A stretch of DNA of 64,000 bases from a virus: the IMG/VR virus record IMGVR_UViG_3300023202_000205, positions 62,001 through 126,000 of that record; one strand, written 5' to 3'. This document shows positions 19,310 to 29,207 of this stretch, piece after piece. The number at the start of each line of letters is the position of its first letter. Position 1 is the first letter of the stretch. The notes beneath the pieces are model-generated. The model was not told the DNA's origin and ran no database searches. It saw nothing but the letters and a program-made list of their open reading frames with translations. Position numbers and translations under genes: made by a program.

Positions 19310-19896
19310 TATCCGTCGATCAGCTCTTTCCCCTTATCGACCGCGAAAGTCGTAGCGAAGTCGGTCAGCTTATCGATCACCGCCTTGGGCAGGAAGGCCC
19401 GAACGCTTTCAGGTAGTTTACCAATCAGCTTGACCAGCACCCTATCCAGCAGATCGTCCAGCTCATCCTCCCCCAGACGTTCAATCAGGTCGATGTTCTC
19501 CTTGGCGAACTTACGCAACACCCTGTCCTTAACGTAGTTACGCAACTTGGTCCAGTGATGGCTCCACCGGAACCCGCCCCCGTCTGAGACATCCTTGAGG
19601 ATTGGGGGGATATTGGTAATCAGCCAATGTTCGGCAGTCGAGATGGCAAACGGAGTCACGCGAGTGTCGATCAGGTGATTCCGCTGCTCCCAGAGAGACT
19701 TTTCCTTGTCGATCTCAGCCTTCTCGGAGTCGACTTTGACCTTCTTACGGACCATCGTCGCGATCCACGTCACGAGGGCCACCAGAGCGGCTCCAGCCAC
19801 GGCCACCCAGGTCGTGGTCTCAGGCATGCCTGAGTCAGCCTCCTCAGCGACAAGCAGAGCTGGCAGCAACAAGAGAACGAGGGGATGATAACGCAT
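19309..19896 (-). CDS. Signal-peptide membrane protein, lysis candidate
   Basis: 195 residues. An N-terminal signal-like peptide (LVLLLLPALLVAEEAD) is followed by one transmembrane helix at about 29-49 (TTTWVAVAGAALVALVTWIA), then a basic KKVK stretch and a helical charged cytoplasmic or periplasmic domain. A single membrane helix followed by a charged helix is seen in LLH-type holins and in phage membrane anchors, but no family signature is decisive. Excellent ribosome site (AAAGGAG). Placed between the fibre genes and the head block. Confidence 0.6.
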   Translation of the reverse strand: MRYHPLVLLLLPALLVAEEADSGMPETTTWVAVAGAALVALVTWIATMVRKKVKVDSEKAEIDKEKSLWEQRNHLIDTRVTPFAISTAEHWLITNIPPILKDVSDGGGFRWSHHWTKLRNYVKDRVLRKFAKENIDLIERLGEDELDDLLDRVLVKLIGKLPESVRAFLPKAVIDKLTDFATTFAVDKGKELIDG

Positions 19897-19957
19897 AGAA
19901 GGGTCTCCTTTGTAGGAGTAGAATACCCTTGATAAACCGTATTAGCAAGAGACTAGG

Positions 19958-20869
19958 TCAGCCCGTGGAGTCACACTCGCGACGGTGTCGTTCTCGTACC
20001 GCCTCCTTTGTCTCCACGGTACTGTAACCGCCAGATCCGCCATCATCAGAACCGTGCTTCTCGTAGTTCTTGAGCTTCTTCCCCATTTTCTTGACGAGTT
20101 GCTCGTACCCTTCGCTGCCAACAGGGTAGCCCTCCTTGATCAGCACGGAAGAATCGGTAGCAGCGTACAGGGTGCCTTCATCAATATCCTCAACAGCCTT
20201 GTAATACCCATCCAGGACGTCCTCGCACAGGAGTCTCGCGCGGCCTCTCAAATCCTCTATGGCTACATCCCGCTCTTGGAAATCGCCGTGGTAAAGAGGT
20301 ATAGCCCACCCCCAGAGGGTCTCCCAAACAAGCTGGATATGGTTATCAAAAAGCGATTTGTAGGGATACCGGATCCCGCTGAATTTATCAACCGACGCCT
20401 TTGCGTTCTGAGATGCTTGCTTCCAAGCCCGGAAAATACGGCGAGTAGTAATAGACTCGTTCCCAATAAAGTGATTGTTGTCGATAGAGTTGACAAGCAA
20501 TCGAACGGTCTCCTCACGACACCAATTCCACTGATAACCAATAATCAGCTTCGCGTTCTCCATGGTAATTACGACACCAGAAGCGGCATTGAGGTTGACT
20601 AGCTCCTGCGCAATCTTCTCGAGCAGAGACCTAGTCTGACCACCGTCTTGTAAAGAGAGCATCTCCCGAGTCTCGTCACAAATAGCCCTGACACCAGCCG
20701 CATCTCTACTCATCTTGTCAAGCTGCTCAATCAATGCCTGTAACTCAGACCGCCCACGCAAACGCTCCCTATGGGAGAGCACTCTGTAAATCACTGCTAT
20801 AACAGTAATAGCGAGGACCACCCAGGGGGACGCGTCTTGAAGAAGATCAGCTAGCCGTGCTAAGTCCAC
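19958..20869 (-). CDS. N-terminally anchored membrane protein
   Basis: 303 residues, GTG start with GGAG 9 nt upstream. One N-terminal membrane helix (residues about 15-30, WVVLAITVIAVIYRVL), then a coiled-coil-like helix to about 100, and a soluble, mostly helical domain with several Trp residues. The C-terminal 30 residues are charged and disordered. No catalytic motif recognised. With the signal-peptide protein downstream it forms a two-gene membrane pair, so an i-spanin or lysis-control role is possible but not shown. Confidence 0.65.
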   Translation of the reverse strand: MDLARLADLLQDASPWVVLAITVIAVIYRVLSHRERLRGRSELQALIEQLDKMSRDAAGVRAICDETREMLSLQDGGQTRSLLEKIAQELVNLNAASGVVITMENAKLIIGYQWNWCREETVRLLVNSIDNNHFIGNESITTRRIFRAWKQASQNAKASVDKFSGIRYPYKSLFDNHIQLVWETLWGWAIPLYHGDFQERDVAIEDLRGRARLLCEDVLDGYYKAVEDIDEGTLYAATDSSVLIKEGYPVGSEGYEQLVKKMGKKLKNYEKHGSDDGGSGGYSTVETKEAVRERHRRECDSTG

Positions 20870-21085
20870 AGAGTACGCTCCTGCTGCTGAGCGTATTATG
20901 CTTAAAAAGCCGTCAATTTGAAGATAGAAGACATCTCAGCACACCGCCCCGATCCCCGCGCGCTATTTATATACCCTTACGCGCTAGTAGCTTATTGCGA
21001 TTTAGGGTCTTGAGCATTACAGCCGCACCTCTAGTGGGCGATGCCTAGTTGTGCTGATTTACGGATAAAGAGAATTTTTCCCAAT
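20870..21085. other. Non-coding gap between fibre and membrane genes
   Basis: 216 bases without a convincing gene. An AT-rich patch at 20964-20971 reads TATAAATA on the minus strand, 98 nt above the GTG start of the next gene. About one such octamer is expected by chance in a window this size, so it is only a weak promoter candidate. Confidence 0.4.
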
Positions 21086-22015
21086 CTATGAACCAGTTAA
21101 TGCTAGCCCCCACTTGTCTACCAGATAACTGATGATGTCGTCATGCTCTTGGTCACCGACCGTCCAGTCTAGTCCGGTGTCAGTCGAGTACTCGAACATT
21201 TCACCAAGCGCTACTGACGGCCCCAGAGAATCGATAGTGATTAGTTCGCCCCCATTAGACGGCCATCTGGTAGAGGTGCCGGTAAACGTAGTGGCGAGGA
21301 CATCATCGACATACCAAGTGGAATCTAGTCCATTGTTGCTGATCTCCACCGTTATCACATAAGGGCCTTCTAATTTACCATATATGAAGGTTGTATTATC
21401 GGCCAGTCTAATTCGATTGATGTTACCCTGTTGGAATATCGAGTGTGATGATCCTCTTCTTGGTATGTGAGAACCGCCCGCAGGGGAGGTGTCGTCAAGC
21501 CTTTGGGCCACTACGTACATGATACGCCGCGACGTATCGGACGCCGGCGGCGACGATCCAGGATAGGACAGATTGGTATTGGAGCCCAGTTCGTCGCTGA
21601 TTGTATTCAACCCGTTAATCGTATGGACGCCATAATCCATCTGAGCGTTAGTATCGCTCGCAGGGTCCCCCCACACACCAGACTTATCGGTGACTTCTCT
21701 ATCCGAGCCTACTATATTGACTGAGGACGCGTCACTCAAGTCATACCAGTAATAGAGACCATTGAAGGAATCCGGCCCGCCTCCAGAGGGCTCGGCATCG
21801 TCTGACACCTGCTTGGCCGTTTCAAAGGCTGCCTTGTCGAACTCCACAGGAGGGATTATGTCATCATAAAACTCGGGATCCTCTTGGGCAGACATCCTCA
21901 CTAAAACCTTGCTGGGGTCCCCCGGCTTTTCATGCCACGTTTTGACCTTACGAAGATCGTAAGCAGGACTGTCGCCCCCTGCTGGGTACCAAATGTGGTC
22001 AGATGTAACGGTCAT
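21086..22015 (-). CDS. Tail-associated adhesin with lectin-like C-terminal domain
   Basis: 309 residues. The first 23 residues, including SDHIWYPAGGDSPAYDLRK, repeat almost exactly in the 66-residue protein at 32571-32771, as does AFETAKQ near residue 64. From about residue 85 onward the pattern GLYYWYDLSDASSV...VTDKSG, followed by beta-strand-rich sequence and ITVEISNNGLDSTWYVDD, fits a concanavalin/LamG-like jelly-roll of the type phages use for carbohydrate binding. The domain assignment is by pattern only. It lies directly downstream of the long fibre gene, so a receptor-binding or accessory fibre role is likely. Confidence 0.65.
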   Translation of the reverse strand: MTVTSDHIWYPAGGDSPAYDLRKVKTWHEKPGDPSKVLVRMSAQEDPEFYDDIIPPVEFDKAAFETAKQVSDDAEPSGGGPDSFNGLYYWYDLSDASSVNIVGSDREVTDKSGVWGDPASDTNAQMDYGVHTINGLNTISDELGSNTNLSYPGSSPPASDTSRRIMYVVAQRLDDTSPAGGSHIPRRGSSHSIFQQGNINRIRLADNTTFIYGKLEGPYVITVEISNNGLDSTWYVDDVLATTFTGTSTRWPSNGGELITIDSLGPSVALGEMFEYSTDTGLDWTVGDQEHDDIISYLVDKWGLALTGS

Positions 22016-22027
22016 AAGTGGGTCCTA

Positions 22028-22459
22028 TCAGGAAGCGTCCGCTACAGCCTGGTTGACCACAGCCACCCGCCGCTGCTCAGTTCGGTCGGCGATCATAGCA
22101 TCGAGAAGCTGATCCAAAAGCTGGAGCACCTCCATGGGAGTCACACCCACGTGGAGGCCTTGAGTGAAGGTGTCGGGAAGAGCTGCCACAGCGGCCACCG
22201 TCATATCCACTAGCTGGGGCATTCCACCATCAGAGTCTGGATAGTTGCTAGGGTCGGTGGGATCTCCGACCGCAGCACCGGCCTCGGCCGGGATGTCAGT
22301 ACGGGTGTGACCCCGTAGTTCGCCGTCGACGGTCGACTCCCGTTCGGAATGTACCCTAATGCGGTTAGCCTTACCCGACTCTCGAAGCGCCTCCATACGC
22401 CAAGCGCGTTGAATAACGGTCAAGTTGGTAGGGTCGGTGTTAATGATAGTCGTTGACAT
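22028..22459 (-). CDS. Hypothetical tail-region protein
   Basis: 143 residues from ATG 22459, chosen because AGGAG sits 6 nt before it. An upstream ATG at 22483 would add 8 residues but overlaps the fibre gene without a ribosome site. Helical N-terminus, an acidic Pro/Asp middle, then a hydrophobic helix pair (DMTVAAVAALPDTF, MEVLQLLDQLLDAMIAD). Between fibre and adhesin genes; possibly a fibre chaperone or connector, not shown. Confidence 0.65.
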   Translation of the reverse strand: MSTTIINTDPTNLTVIQRAWRMEALRESGKANRIRVHSERESTVDGELRGHTRTDIPAEAGAAVGDPTDPSNYPDSDGGMPQLVDMTVAAVAALPDTFTQGLHVGVTPMEVLQLLDQLLDAMIADRTEQRRVAVVNQAVADAS

Positions 22460-22467
22460 TACTGCTC

Positions 22468-25400
22468 CTAAAGGATGCGCCATCCGTGCGTTGTAGTAAA
22501 GTGCAAGGTGGCTGACTCATTGGTGGCCAATGTGATGTCGGAGGCCGCGCCATCGATGTTATTCCCGTTCCGACCTATAGTCACCGTGTTAGTGCTATCC
22601 ACCGATTTGACGTAGTATGTCTGTCCCTCGGTAGGTGCTGCATCGAGGTCGAGTGTGGCCGTGTTGCTCGAACCGTCGAGGTAAAAGACCGTATCGGTGC
22701 CGTCTGCGGTCGCATCGGGCGTGCCACCAGCCCCGGTAACGGTCTGCACACCGGCGTAGATGACCCCCTGGTCCAGCTGCGCATTAGTGGCAACGGTAGC
22801 CAGGGTCTCGGTAAAGGTCATTCGAGTAACAAGCGAGCTCGGCGAGGTCCCACTCCCACCGACCGAGCCGGTTTGAATGCGTACCTCACCCGGTGTGCCA
22901 GCCCCCGTGTTCAGACCACCGGCAATGGTAACATGGGCTCCACGGTCATCGGTACCGCTACCACCTGTACCATGATACGTCACATCGTTGGGGTTGCTCG
23001 TAACAACACCCCCTCCAATATAGACGTCACGCACGTCTCGCCCGTTGTTGTCGTCACCTACAACAAACTGTTGCCCACCCGTGGCATGCGCCGCTCGACC
23101 GATAACGTAAGACTGGTGTTGACAATCGGCTCCCGTGCCGATCGCGATACCATCGTTACCGGAACCATTGGCGTCGGCGCCAATCACCACTGAGTCTGCG
23201 CTCGAGCTAGCGTCACGGCCGATAGCCACACCATTTTTAAATGTGGCACTTGCGTCACTACCAATGGCCACAGCTTCGTTCCCAGTGGCCGTCACACCGT
23301 GCCCAATAGCTACCGCTCCCGTACCTCCAAGCGTAGCGTTCTGGCTGATCACTACCCGTTCGCTGCCATCCTCCAGTCCAAGGATACCGTCGATAAAAGT
23401 ATTAGCCCCGAAGCCGCCGCCACCGCCGACAATCAGCGCACCGTTGGTCGAAGCAGTCGAGGCGGTAGTGCTAGAGAACGTCGTGTCCCCACTATCAGCA
23501 TCGACAGTGATCCGGGTGGTGAGCGAATTAGGAGACGAGCCACTGACACCGGAAGGGGTCGTCTGGATTAGTACATCCCCACCGAGTCCCGCACCCGTAC
23601 TCTTACCACCAGCAATGACGAAATCGGTACCTCCCACATCCGTACCGCTACCCCCTGATGTGTTCAACCTCACCTGGGAAGTTGGGGTGGTTGCAGTCAC
23701 CGGTCCGAAGAAAGTCTCAATAGGGGGGCTGCCAGCTGAACCGATAACAAATTGATTAGAAGCCGTGGAGACGGCATTTCTGCCAAGGCAAATGGAGCTG
23801 CTATCAGCAGCGTTGGCACCCCCACCAACCGCTACCGAATCCGCCACGGCAAAGGCAGAACGCCCAATAGCGATGCTCCAGTTACCTGAAGCATCAGACC
23901 CAACGCCGACTGCTACGGCAGCGAACCCAGTACCGGCTATGGCACCAGAGCCTACAGCCGTCGATACATTGCCTATAGCTTGAGCGTTTTCCCCGATCGC
24001 CGTGCAATCGTCCGTTCCTGCAGCACCGTCAGAACGGTTGCCGACAAAAGTGTGTCGAGTACCCGTGGCTGTACGGCCTGCAGAACGACCAACACCTGTA
24101 TTACCAATTTCAGTAGTGATATTTTCTAGACTCAATTGGCCGATGGCGGTATTGTTAACACCGCTCGTCATGTTACCAAGAGCATCGGTCCCTATTGCGA
24201 TGTTCGAGTCGGCGGCTGCATCATTAGCAGCGTTCAGAGCGTCCCGACCGATGGCGATGTTGTTGGCCATACCGGTCACAACGGCGGACATGGCGCCCAG
24301 ATTGGAGGTAGCCAGGTTATCCGTGCCTGTGCCCAGAAGCCTTAGCTGGCCCAGCCCCTCCCCTATTACCAGGTCCGTGCCCGAATCGTTGGTAAAGACT
24401 AGAACACTCGGAGAATCATTACGGACCCAAATAGTACCAGTACCAGCCGGTGTACCTACTGGGTCAGCTGCCTGTTCAGCCATATTCAGCGCAATAGCGC
24501 TCAAATTACCCGACATCGATATGTCGCCGGCTGTGTCGAGTACCAACTGTCCCGAGTTACCCTCAGTGAACAAACTGATTGGTCTCGTAAGACCGCTCCC
24601 AAGCGTCTGATTACGAATCTCGTACTGCAGGTTGCCAGAATCCCAGCCGACAAAGAGCGCCTCGGTATCAGGCGAACCTGACGTACCTGTGTTATCGATC
24701 AGCAACGCAACATCGTCAGTGTTGTTATTATCCTGAGAGGCTAACTCTACCAGGAAGTCTGTCGTTGTCGTACCACCCTGGACCAGGAGATCGTTGCTCT
24801 GAGCAGTAAAAATAACATCCTGTACGCCCGATGCCACAACGGACAAAGTCCCGAGTACCAGCTCGGCGGGAGTATACCCAGTAGCGCCTGTGTTAACCGT
24901 CGTAGTAGGCTCTGTCTCACTATCTACGAAGAGCTTGAACCGTCCACCGTCATCCGCATCTCGGAAAAGACCCGCATACTTGGCAGTAGTACCTGTGTCA
25001 TATTCTGCATAGAGGCCGACATCTAGCGTGTCAGAAGTATTGCCGTTAGCCAACTTGATCAGCGGGTCCTCAACAACGAGGTTGTCTGTATTGTGAGTCA
25101 CCACTGTGCCATTAACAGTCAGATCTCCATTAACCGTGGCGTCGGTCACTGTCAAATTACGAGAAGCATCGAGAACAACGTTGCTATCGTGTTGGAGAGT
25201 TGTACCACTCGACAAGTTGACGGAAGTCGAAGTAATACCAACAATACTGTTATTGCCTACCTGAAGTAGCAAGCTTTGTCCACTAGCCGCGTTCAGAATC
25301 GTTTGGCCCGAGGCTAGCTGCAGAAGCGCGAATTCGTCACTTGCGGACATATCCACATGACTGATATAGGAACGGTCACTCACCCGGCTATCGATCAGTG

Positions 25401-26568
25401 TACGCCCTAGAATGGTCGTACGGTCGGTATCGTTACCAACTGTCAGATCATCTGTAGTATCCAGCGTTCCTGTGATGTCCGTATTACCAGTCAGGCTAGT
25501 CGTACCCGTGACCGACGTATCACCTTGTATATCAAAGATACCATCACGGCCAGCGCCGCCAGATCCGGCTGCTCCGGGGATGGCAACAATGTCACCACCT
25601 CTTGGGTCATTTGCCGAATGCGCACTACCTCCCTGGGCCCTCAGGTAAGTGTCCACCCCGTCCGTATCGGCCGTCGGATGAACAAAAGCACCTGGGTCTG
25701 ACACTGGTTGAAACTTGAACTGAGCGTCTGCCAGCCCGGCGTCCTGCTCCACAAACCAGAATGAAAGAGAGGACCTGTGGGCGGTAGCGTCAGTACGTGT
25801 GAGTGGAGTACCCCCTGTAGTACCCTGCCAGACAGATATGCCTGCTTGGGCGTGGTGCCCTACGGAATAAGTGGTTGACCCCTGGATGAACTCCACCCAG
25901 CCACCACTGCCATCAACCTGTAGGATCGTATCCTCTGTGGCACTGTCCGCAGCTGAGATGGTGCCTCCCGCTGCCCGAATAACGCCACCCACACCAAGGC
26001 CGCCGCCTGTTACCAATGCGCCCGTAGTAGCGTCGGTCGAAACGGTTGTGTCACCAACAGTCAGTCCAGTACCGGCTACATAAGTCAGATTTGCATCACC
26101 TTCGAGTGTGTCTGAGTCTACCCAGACGGCAACCTGGTCGGTTGCCCCGCTACCGTCGATTGAAATACCGCCACCTGGCGAGGCTGCCACAATATCGTTG
26201 TCATCTTCATCTCGATAGACGAGCGCCTTGTCACTATCACGAACCCACAGGAACCCAAAACCAGATCCAGGACCGGAAGGGAGGTCGGTAAGAGCGGTCA
26301 GATCCGCTCTGCTCGCAATGAGCAACCCACCATCAAGAATGTTCGCCCCAACCGTACTCGCCTTGAACCGATCAGTTCCGAGAATCGTATTAACGATCCC
26401 CTCTTCTCCAGCTGTACGATCAAACCAGTACCCGAGACGCCCAGCGTCAGTGTGAGCAGCAGGATCCGTATCGCCATCCGCTAACGCTGCCGCGATAGCC
26501 AAGTCCCCGTTGGAACCCAGTACCCGGCTACGGAGGCCTTTCTTTGCTTCAAAGCTTTGTTCCGCCAT
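22468..26568 (-). CDS. Long tail fibre with YadA-head-like repeats
   Basis: 1366 residues, the largest complete gene here. It is Gly/Thr/Asp/Ser-rich and almost free of Cys and Lys, as expected for a trimeric beta-structured fibre. Residues about 760-1010 and 1130-1220 carry repeated AIG-x-A, AVG-x-GA and AIGTGA units of the left-handed parallel beta-roll typical of trimeric autotransporter heads. A unit of the form (D/T)xG...(I/V)AGGxxTGAGxxGxVxIQT occurs twice, near 1030 and 1255. Collagen-like triplets are absent. The C-terminal ~90 residues end in HFTTTHGWRIL and probably form the tip. Recognises the host surface in the mature tail; the receptor is unknown. Confidence 0.85.
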   Translation of the reverse strand: MAEQSFEAKKGLRSRVLGSNGDLAIAAALADGDTDPAAHTDAGRLGYWFDRTAGEEGIVNTILGTDRFKASTVGANILDGGLLIASRADLTALTDLPSGPGSGFGFLWVRDSDKALVYRDEDDNDIVAASPGGGISIDGSGATDQVAVWVDSDTLEGDANLTYVAGTGLTVGDTTVSTDATTGALVTGGGLGVGGVIRAAGGTISAADSATEDTILQVDGSGGWVEFIQGSTTYSVGHHAQAGISVWQGTTGGTPLTRTDATAHRSSLSFWFVEQDAGLADAQFKFQPVSDPGAFVHPTADTDGVDTYLRAQGGSAHSANDPRGGDIVAIPGAAGSGGAGRDGIFDIQGDTSVTGTTSLTGNTDITGTLDTTDDLTVGNDTDRTTILGRTLIDSRVSDRSYISHVDMSASDEFALLQLASGQTILNAASGQSLLLQVGNNSIVGITSTSVNLSSGTTLQHDSNVVLDASRNLTVTDATVNGDLTVNGTVVTHNTDNLVVEDPLIKLANGNTSDTLDVGLYAEYDTGTTAKYAGLFRDADDGGRFKLFVDSETEPTTTVNTGATGYTPAELVLGTLSVVASGVQDVIFTAQSNDLLVQGGTTTTDFLVELASQDNNNTDDVALLIDNTGTSGSPDTEALFVGWDSGNLQYEIRNQTLGSGLTRPISLFTEGNSGQLVLDTAGDISMSGNLSAIALNMAEQAADPVGTPAGTGTIWVRNDSPSVLVFTNDSGTDLVIGEGLGQLRLLGTGTDNLATSNLGAMSAVVTGMANNIAIGRDALNAANDAAADSNIAIGTDALGNMTSGVNNTAIGQLSLENITTEIGNTGVGRSAGRTATGTRHTFVGNRSDGAAGTDDCTAIGENAQAIGNVSTAVGSGAIAGTGFAAVAVGVGSDASGNWSIAIGRSAFAVADSVAVGGGANAADSSSICLGRNAVSTASNQFVIGSAGSPPIETFFGPVTATTPTSQVRLNTSGGSGTDVGGTDFVIAGGKSTGAGLGGDVLIQTTPSGVSGSSPNSLTTRITVDADSGDTTFSSTTASTASTNGALIVGGGGGFGANTFIDGILGLEDGSERVVISQNATLGGTGAVAIGHGVTATGNEAVAIGSDASATFKNGVAIGRDASSSADSVVIGADANGSGNDGIAIGTGADCQHQSYVIGRAAHATGGQQFVVGDDNNGRDVRDVYIGGGVVTSNPNDVTYHGTGGSGTDDRGAHVTIAGGLNTGAGTPGEVRIQTGSVGGSGTSPSSLVTRMTFTETLATVATNAQLDQGVIYAGVQTVTGAGGTPDATADGTDTVFYLDGSSNTATLDLDAAPTEGQTYYVKSVDSTNTVTIGRNGNNIDGAASDITLATNESATLHFTTTHGWRIL

Positions 26569-26600
26569 GACGATACGTCTCCTGAATTAGCCTGAAGTGG

Positions 26601-26981
26601 CTAGTCGACCTCTAGTTCTTTGATCAGATTAGCCACGTGAGCCGTAAGCACCCAGACTCCCTGTCGGAGATGCTCTCGGACACACTTCCGGCAAGCTTTC
26701 CGCTCACCTTCGGTAAGCTCTAGACTGACAGGCTCGTTAGCCATCTCCGCTACACGACCCTCATAGGCTTCCGCAGTCTCCTTGTCTTCTGGAAGAGGGA
26801 GCTGCTTGAGATCCACCAGCTTGCTCTGTGCCACATTCACCGCGTCGAGAGTCACCTCAATAGGCTGCTCTTTATACCAGCCCCGGCCTGGTAAGTGGTC
26901 TTTGAGTAGAAGCGCCGCACCTCGTGTAAGGTTATGCGTGATCGTCTTTTTATCGGCTGTCGCCGTCGATTCGTCTGCCAT
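26601..26981 (-). CDS. Hypothetical tail-region protein
   Basis: 126 residues from ATG 26981, which has AAAGGGAA upstream; the ATG at 27008 has none. Contains a basic, aromatic DHLPGRGWYKEQPIEVTL segment, a charged helix, and CRKCVREHLRQG near the C-terminus. No family recognised. Sits between two putative tail genes and is probably co-transcribed with the long fibre. Confidence 0.65.
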   Translation of the reverse strand: MADESTATADKKTITHNLTRGAALLLKDHLPGRGWYKEQPIEVTLDAVNVAQSKLVDLKQLPLPEDKETAEAYEGRVAEMANEPVSLELTEGERKACRKCVREHLRQGVWVLTAHVANLIKELEVD

Positions 26982-27027
26982 CAGAGTTCCCTTTCCGTCT
27001 TCTGGCATGTTTTCTATAAATCTACGT

Positions 27028-27672
27028 CTACACAGACATAGAAGAGATCCTATTTACTTTGACATCCCACGTCGATGAGCCCCCTGGCTGTGTTGCCTGC
27101 AGCTCAACGGTCCCCGCATTCCACACGATAGCGAACGAGATTTCACCGGCAGAACCAGGAGTAAGGACTAGTCCGAAACTGGTAGGATAAACGGCTGCTC
27201 CGTCATGCGTAACACGGTGAAGCTCGGTATACCGATCCCCGGCGACATCCGTACGAACCGCAGTCACCTCCCAGGTAACCGAGTCCACGTCGGCAGCGGT
27301 GAAACTGTCCACTACACGGGTCTCATTGGTAATCCCGACAATCGTCGGAAAGTCAGAACCTTCCAAAGCCACCGTCCGCGTGGCCCCAGCAGTATCCACA
27401 TACCGCAAGCGGGTCGTACCGGTGACGTCGGTCAGGAAGATGTCGCCAGAAACAAGAGAGCCAGGGGCTCCCGGGATGATGCGACACCAGAAACGGCCGT
27501 CGCCTTTAGCGCCAAAGCGAGCCACTCCCTGGTTGTCGAACTGATAGATGAAGGCGTCGTCGTCCAGCGACAGAATCGAGCTGAACTCCTCAGAGGGGCC
27601 TGCCGTACTCGTTTCGTCGCCGATACGAAGGCGGCCCGCGCTCTGAATATCACTTACAGGATTCACCGGCAT
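27028..27672 (-). CDS. Beta-rich tail protein
   Basis: 214 residues, ATG with GGGAGCA upstream. Alternating hydrophobic/polar strands throughout, with DAFIYQFDNQGVARFGAKGD and TSFGLVLTPGSAGEISFAIV. The composition resembles small fibre or baseplate-decorating proteins. No lysine in the first 50 residues and no catalytic motif. Assigned to the tail by location between fibre and baseplate-region genes. Confidence 0.6.
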   Translation of the reverse strand: MPVNPVSDIQSAGRLRIGDETSTAGPSEEFSSILSLDDDAFIYQFDNQGVARFGAKGDGRFWCRIIPGAPGSLVSGDIFLTDVTGTTRLRYVDTAGATRTVALEGSDFPTIVGITNETRVVDSFTAADVDSVTWEVTAVRTDVAGDRYTELHRVTHDGAAVYPTSFGLVLTPGSAGEISFAIVWNAGTVELQATQPGGSSTWDVKVNRISSMSV

Positions 27673-27727
27673 AGACTGCTCCCACCAACCTCAACGACAT
27701 TCTAGGCGAGAGCAGCCTGACGGCAAT

Positions 27728-28375
27728 CTAACTGTTCTTACCAAGCACCTTGGCCAACTCGTCCAGCTGGCCTTGGATCTTGGCTTTCCTCGTCTTCGGG
27801 AGTACCTCTCCAAGTGCCAGCAGAGCCTCGCCCATTTGGTAGACCGCTTCCGGAATCTCCAAAGTCAGCTTCCCCCGCTCCGTGGACGGCTCTGGCTCAG
27901 AGGTACTCTCCTCTGCCACCGACTTCTCAGAGACCGCCTCATCCCCCTTTAGCTGAGCTCCCTCCGCCAGGGCTTTCTGATTCTGACGAACCAGGTCTGC
28001 CGACGTCAGATCATTGCTGGCTTGGCCGAAGGCATCTGGGCCCTTCTCTTTCGGGTCTGTTTCCCGCACCCCAGGGGCATGCTTTGGGGCATCCTCCATC
28101 TGTGCATCATGGTAGCCTTGCGCCTTCTTGTGCGCGTCAGGATCGCCATCATAGTCTGGCGCCCACTGCATCGTATTGGCTCCGTCGAATTCAGCGCCCA
28201 CGTCGATAATGCCCAGATTAGCCTTCTTGCCCTCCCCGGAAGGGATCCAACGCCCTGTGTTGTGGTAAATAGGCGGTGTCGTGAATGCACACTGCATCCC
28301 CGAGCGGTCGATTGCGTAGGCAATGGCGTCCGGAAGTACCTTCCGAATACGAGCCCAGCCGTGAGCGTTAGGCAT
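27728..28375 (-). CDS. Hypothetical protein, tail region
   Basis: 215 residues; its ATG overlaps the previous gene's stop, with GAGAAG upstream. A globular N-terminal ~90 residues (VLPDAIAYAIDRSGMQCAFT) is followed by a disordered Glu/Ser/Ala/Lys stretch (about 105-165) and a C-terminal amphipathic helix (YQMGEALLALGEVLPKTRKA). No recognised domain. Confidence 0.6.
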   Translation of the reverse strand: MPNAHGWARIRKVLPDAIAYAIDRSGMQCAFTTPPIYHNTGRWIPSGEGKKANLGIIDVGAEFDGANTMQWAPDYDGDPDAHKKAQGYHDAQMEDAPKHAPGVRETDPKEKGPDAFGQASNDLTSADLVRQNQKALAEGAQLKGDEAVSEKSVAEESTSEPEPSTERGKLTLEIPEAVYQMGEALLALGEVLPKTRKAKIQGQLDELAKVLGKNS

Positions 28376-29207
28376 CGGTCTTCTCCTGGTGTGAGTTAAG
28401 TAGTTGGTCTAGGTGGATTTCAGAATAGCTGGCGCCTGTGTAAGCCGGGTCCCCATAAAAGCGGAACACATCCTCCACCTCCATGGGAATGACGTGGCAG
28501 CCAAACAACTGGGAAGTGTCTGGACTCAGAGCATACCTTGAAAAGGCCGCAAGGAACCTGTCGAGTGTCTTGTGAGCAACATGGACCTCCTTCGGCCCAG
28601 CCTTTCGATTTCCGCTAGCATCGTAAATAGCTTTCATAGCCTTCTTTAGAGAGCCGGCTAGTTGAATCGACCGTACTGGGTACCCCACATAAAGCAGTCC
28701 TCGTGCCCCCATCTGAGCGTCCTGTACCCCGGGAACGTGGGTCTCTCCAGCTGCTGATCGGACGGTGTCTTCGTCGATGTCAGCACGGATATCGAACTCC
28801 CTAGGACGCACCACGCGGGGATTGGGTCTGTTTCGCTCAGCACTCAAACCAATGCGTTCAGGCTCGATGTGTTCGTCAAATGGGGAAGAGGCTCCCTCAT
28901 CTCCCATGACCACATAGGTTTGCCCAGTCGGCTTTCCGTGCTCATCGAACATCGGTTGTACGCCCGCCTGCTCCATCAACTGACGGCGCCTCTCGGGAGT
29001 CAGTTCTTGGCCATCTTCTCCAACAACTACGGGGACGTACTCCTGATGCCGGTCAGCTACGTGTACGTCGGGGAGTGCTATGTTGTGTCTATAAGCAGAG
29101 ATAGCACGCTCCGATGCTTCTCGAGAGGGGCTCACGGTGTGGATGAGTGGTACTTCCTCGCTATTTCCAAAGGAACTCCCACCGGTGTTACTAAACGGAT
29201 CGGACAT
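28368..29207 (-). CDS. Hypothetical protein, tail region
   Basis: 279 residues; ATG 29207 overlaps the preceding stop as TGATG. A disordered N-terminus, a helical middle with PERRRQLMEQAGVQPMFDEHG, and a C-terminal domain (ARGLLYVGYPVRSIQLAGSL) ending in a segment with HLDQLLNSHQEK. Not recognised. Its neighbours are similar unassigned tail-region genes expressed as a coupled chain. Confidence 0.6.
   Translation of the reverse strand: MSDPFSNTGGSSFGNSEEVPLIHTVSPSREASERAISAYRHNIALPDVHVADRHQEYVPVVVGEDGQELTPERRRQLMEQAGVQPMFDEHGKPTGQTYVVMGDEGASSPFDEHIEPERIGLSAERNRPNPRVVRPREFDIRADIDEDTVRSAAGETHVPGVQDAQMGARGLLYVGYPVRSIQLAGSLKKAMKAIYDASGNRKAGPKEVHVAHKTLDRFLAAFSRYALSPDTSQLFGCHVIPMEVEDVFRFYGDPAYTGASYSEIHLDQLLNSHQEKTDA

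Noticed and set aside
20964-20971. TATAAATA as a T4-type late promoter
   Set aside because: About one match is expected by chance in the window, no T4-like late regulators are visible, and the other copy (49146-49153) lies inside a gene.
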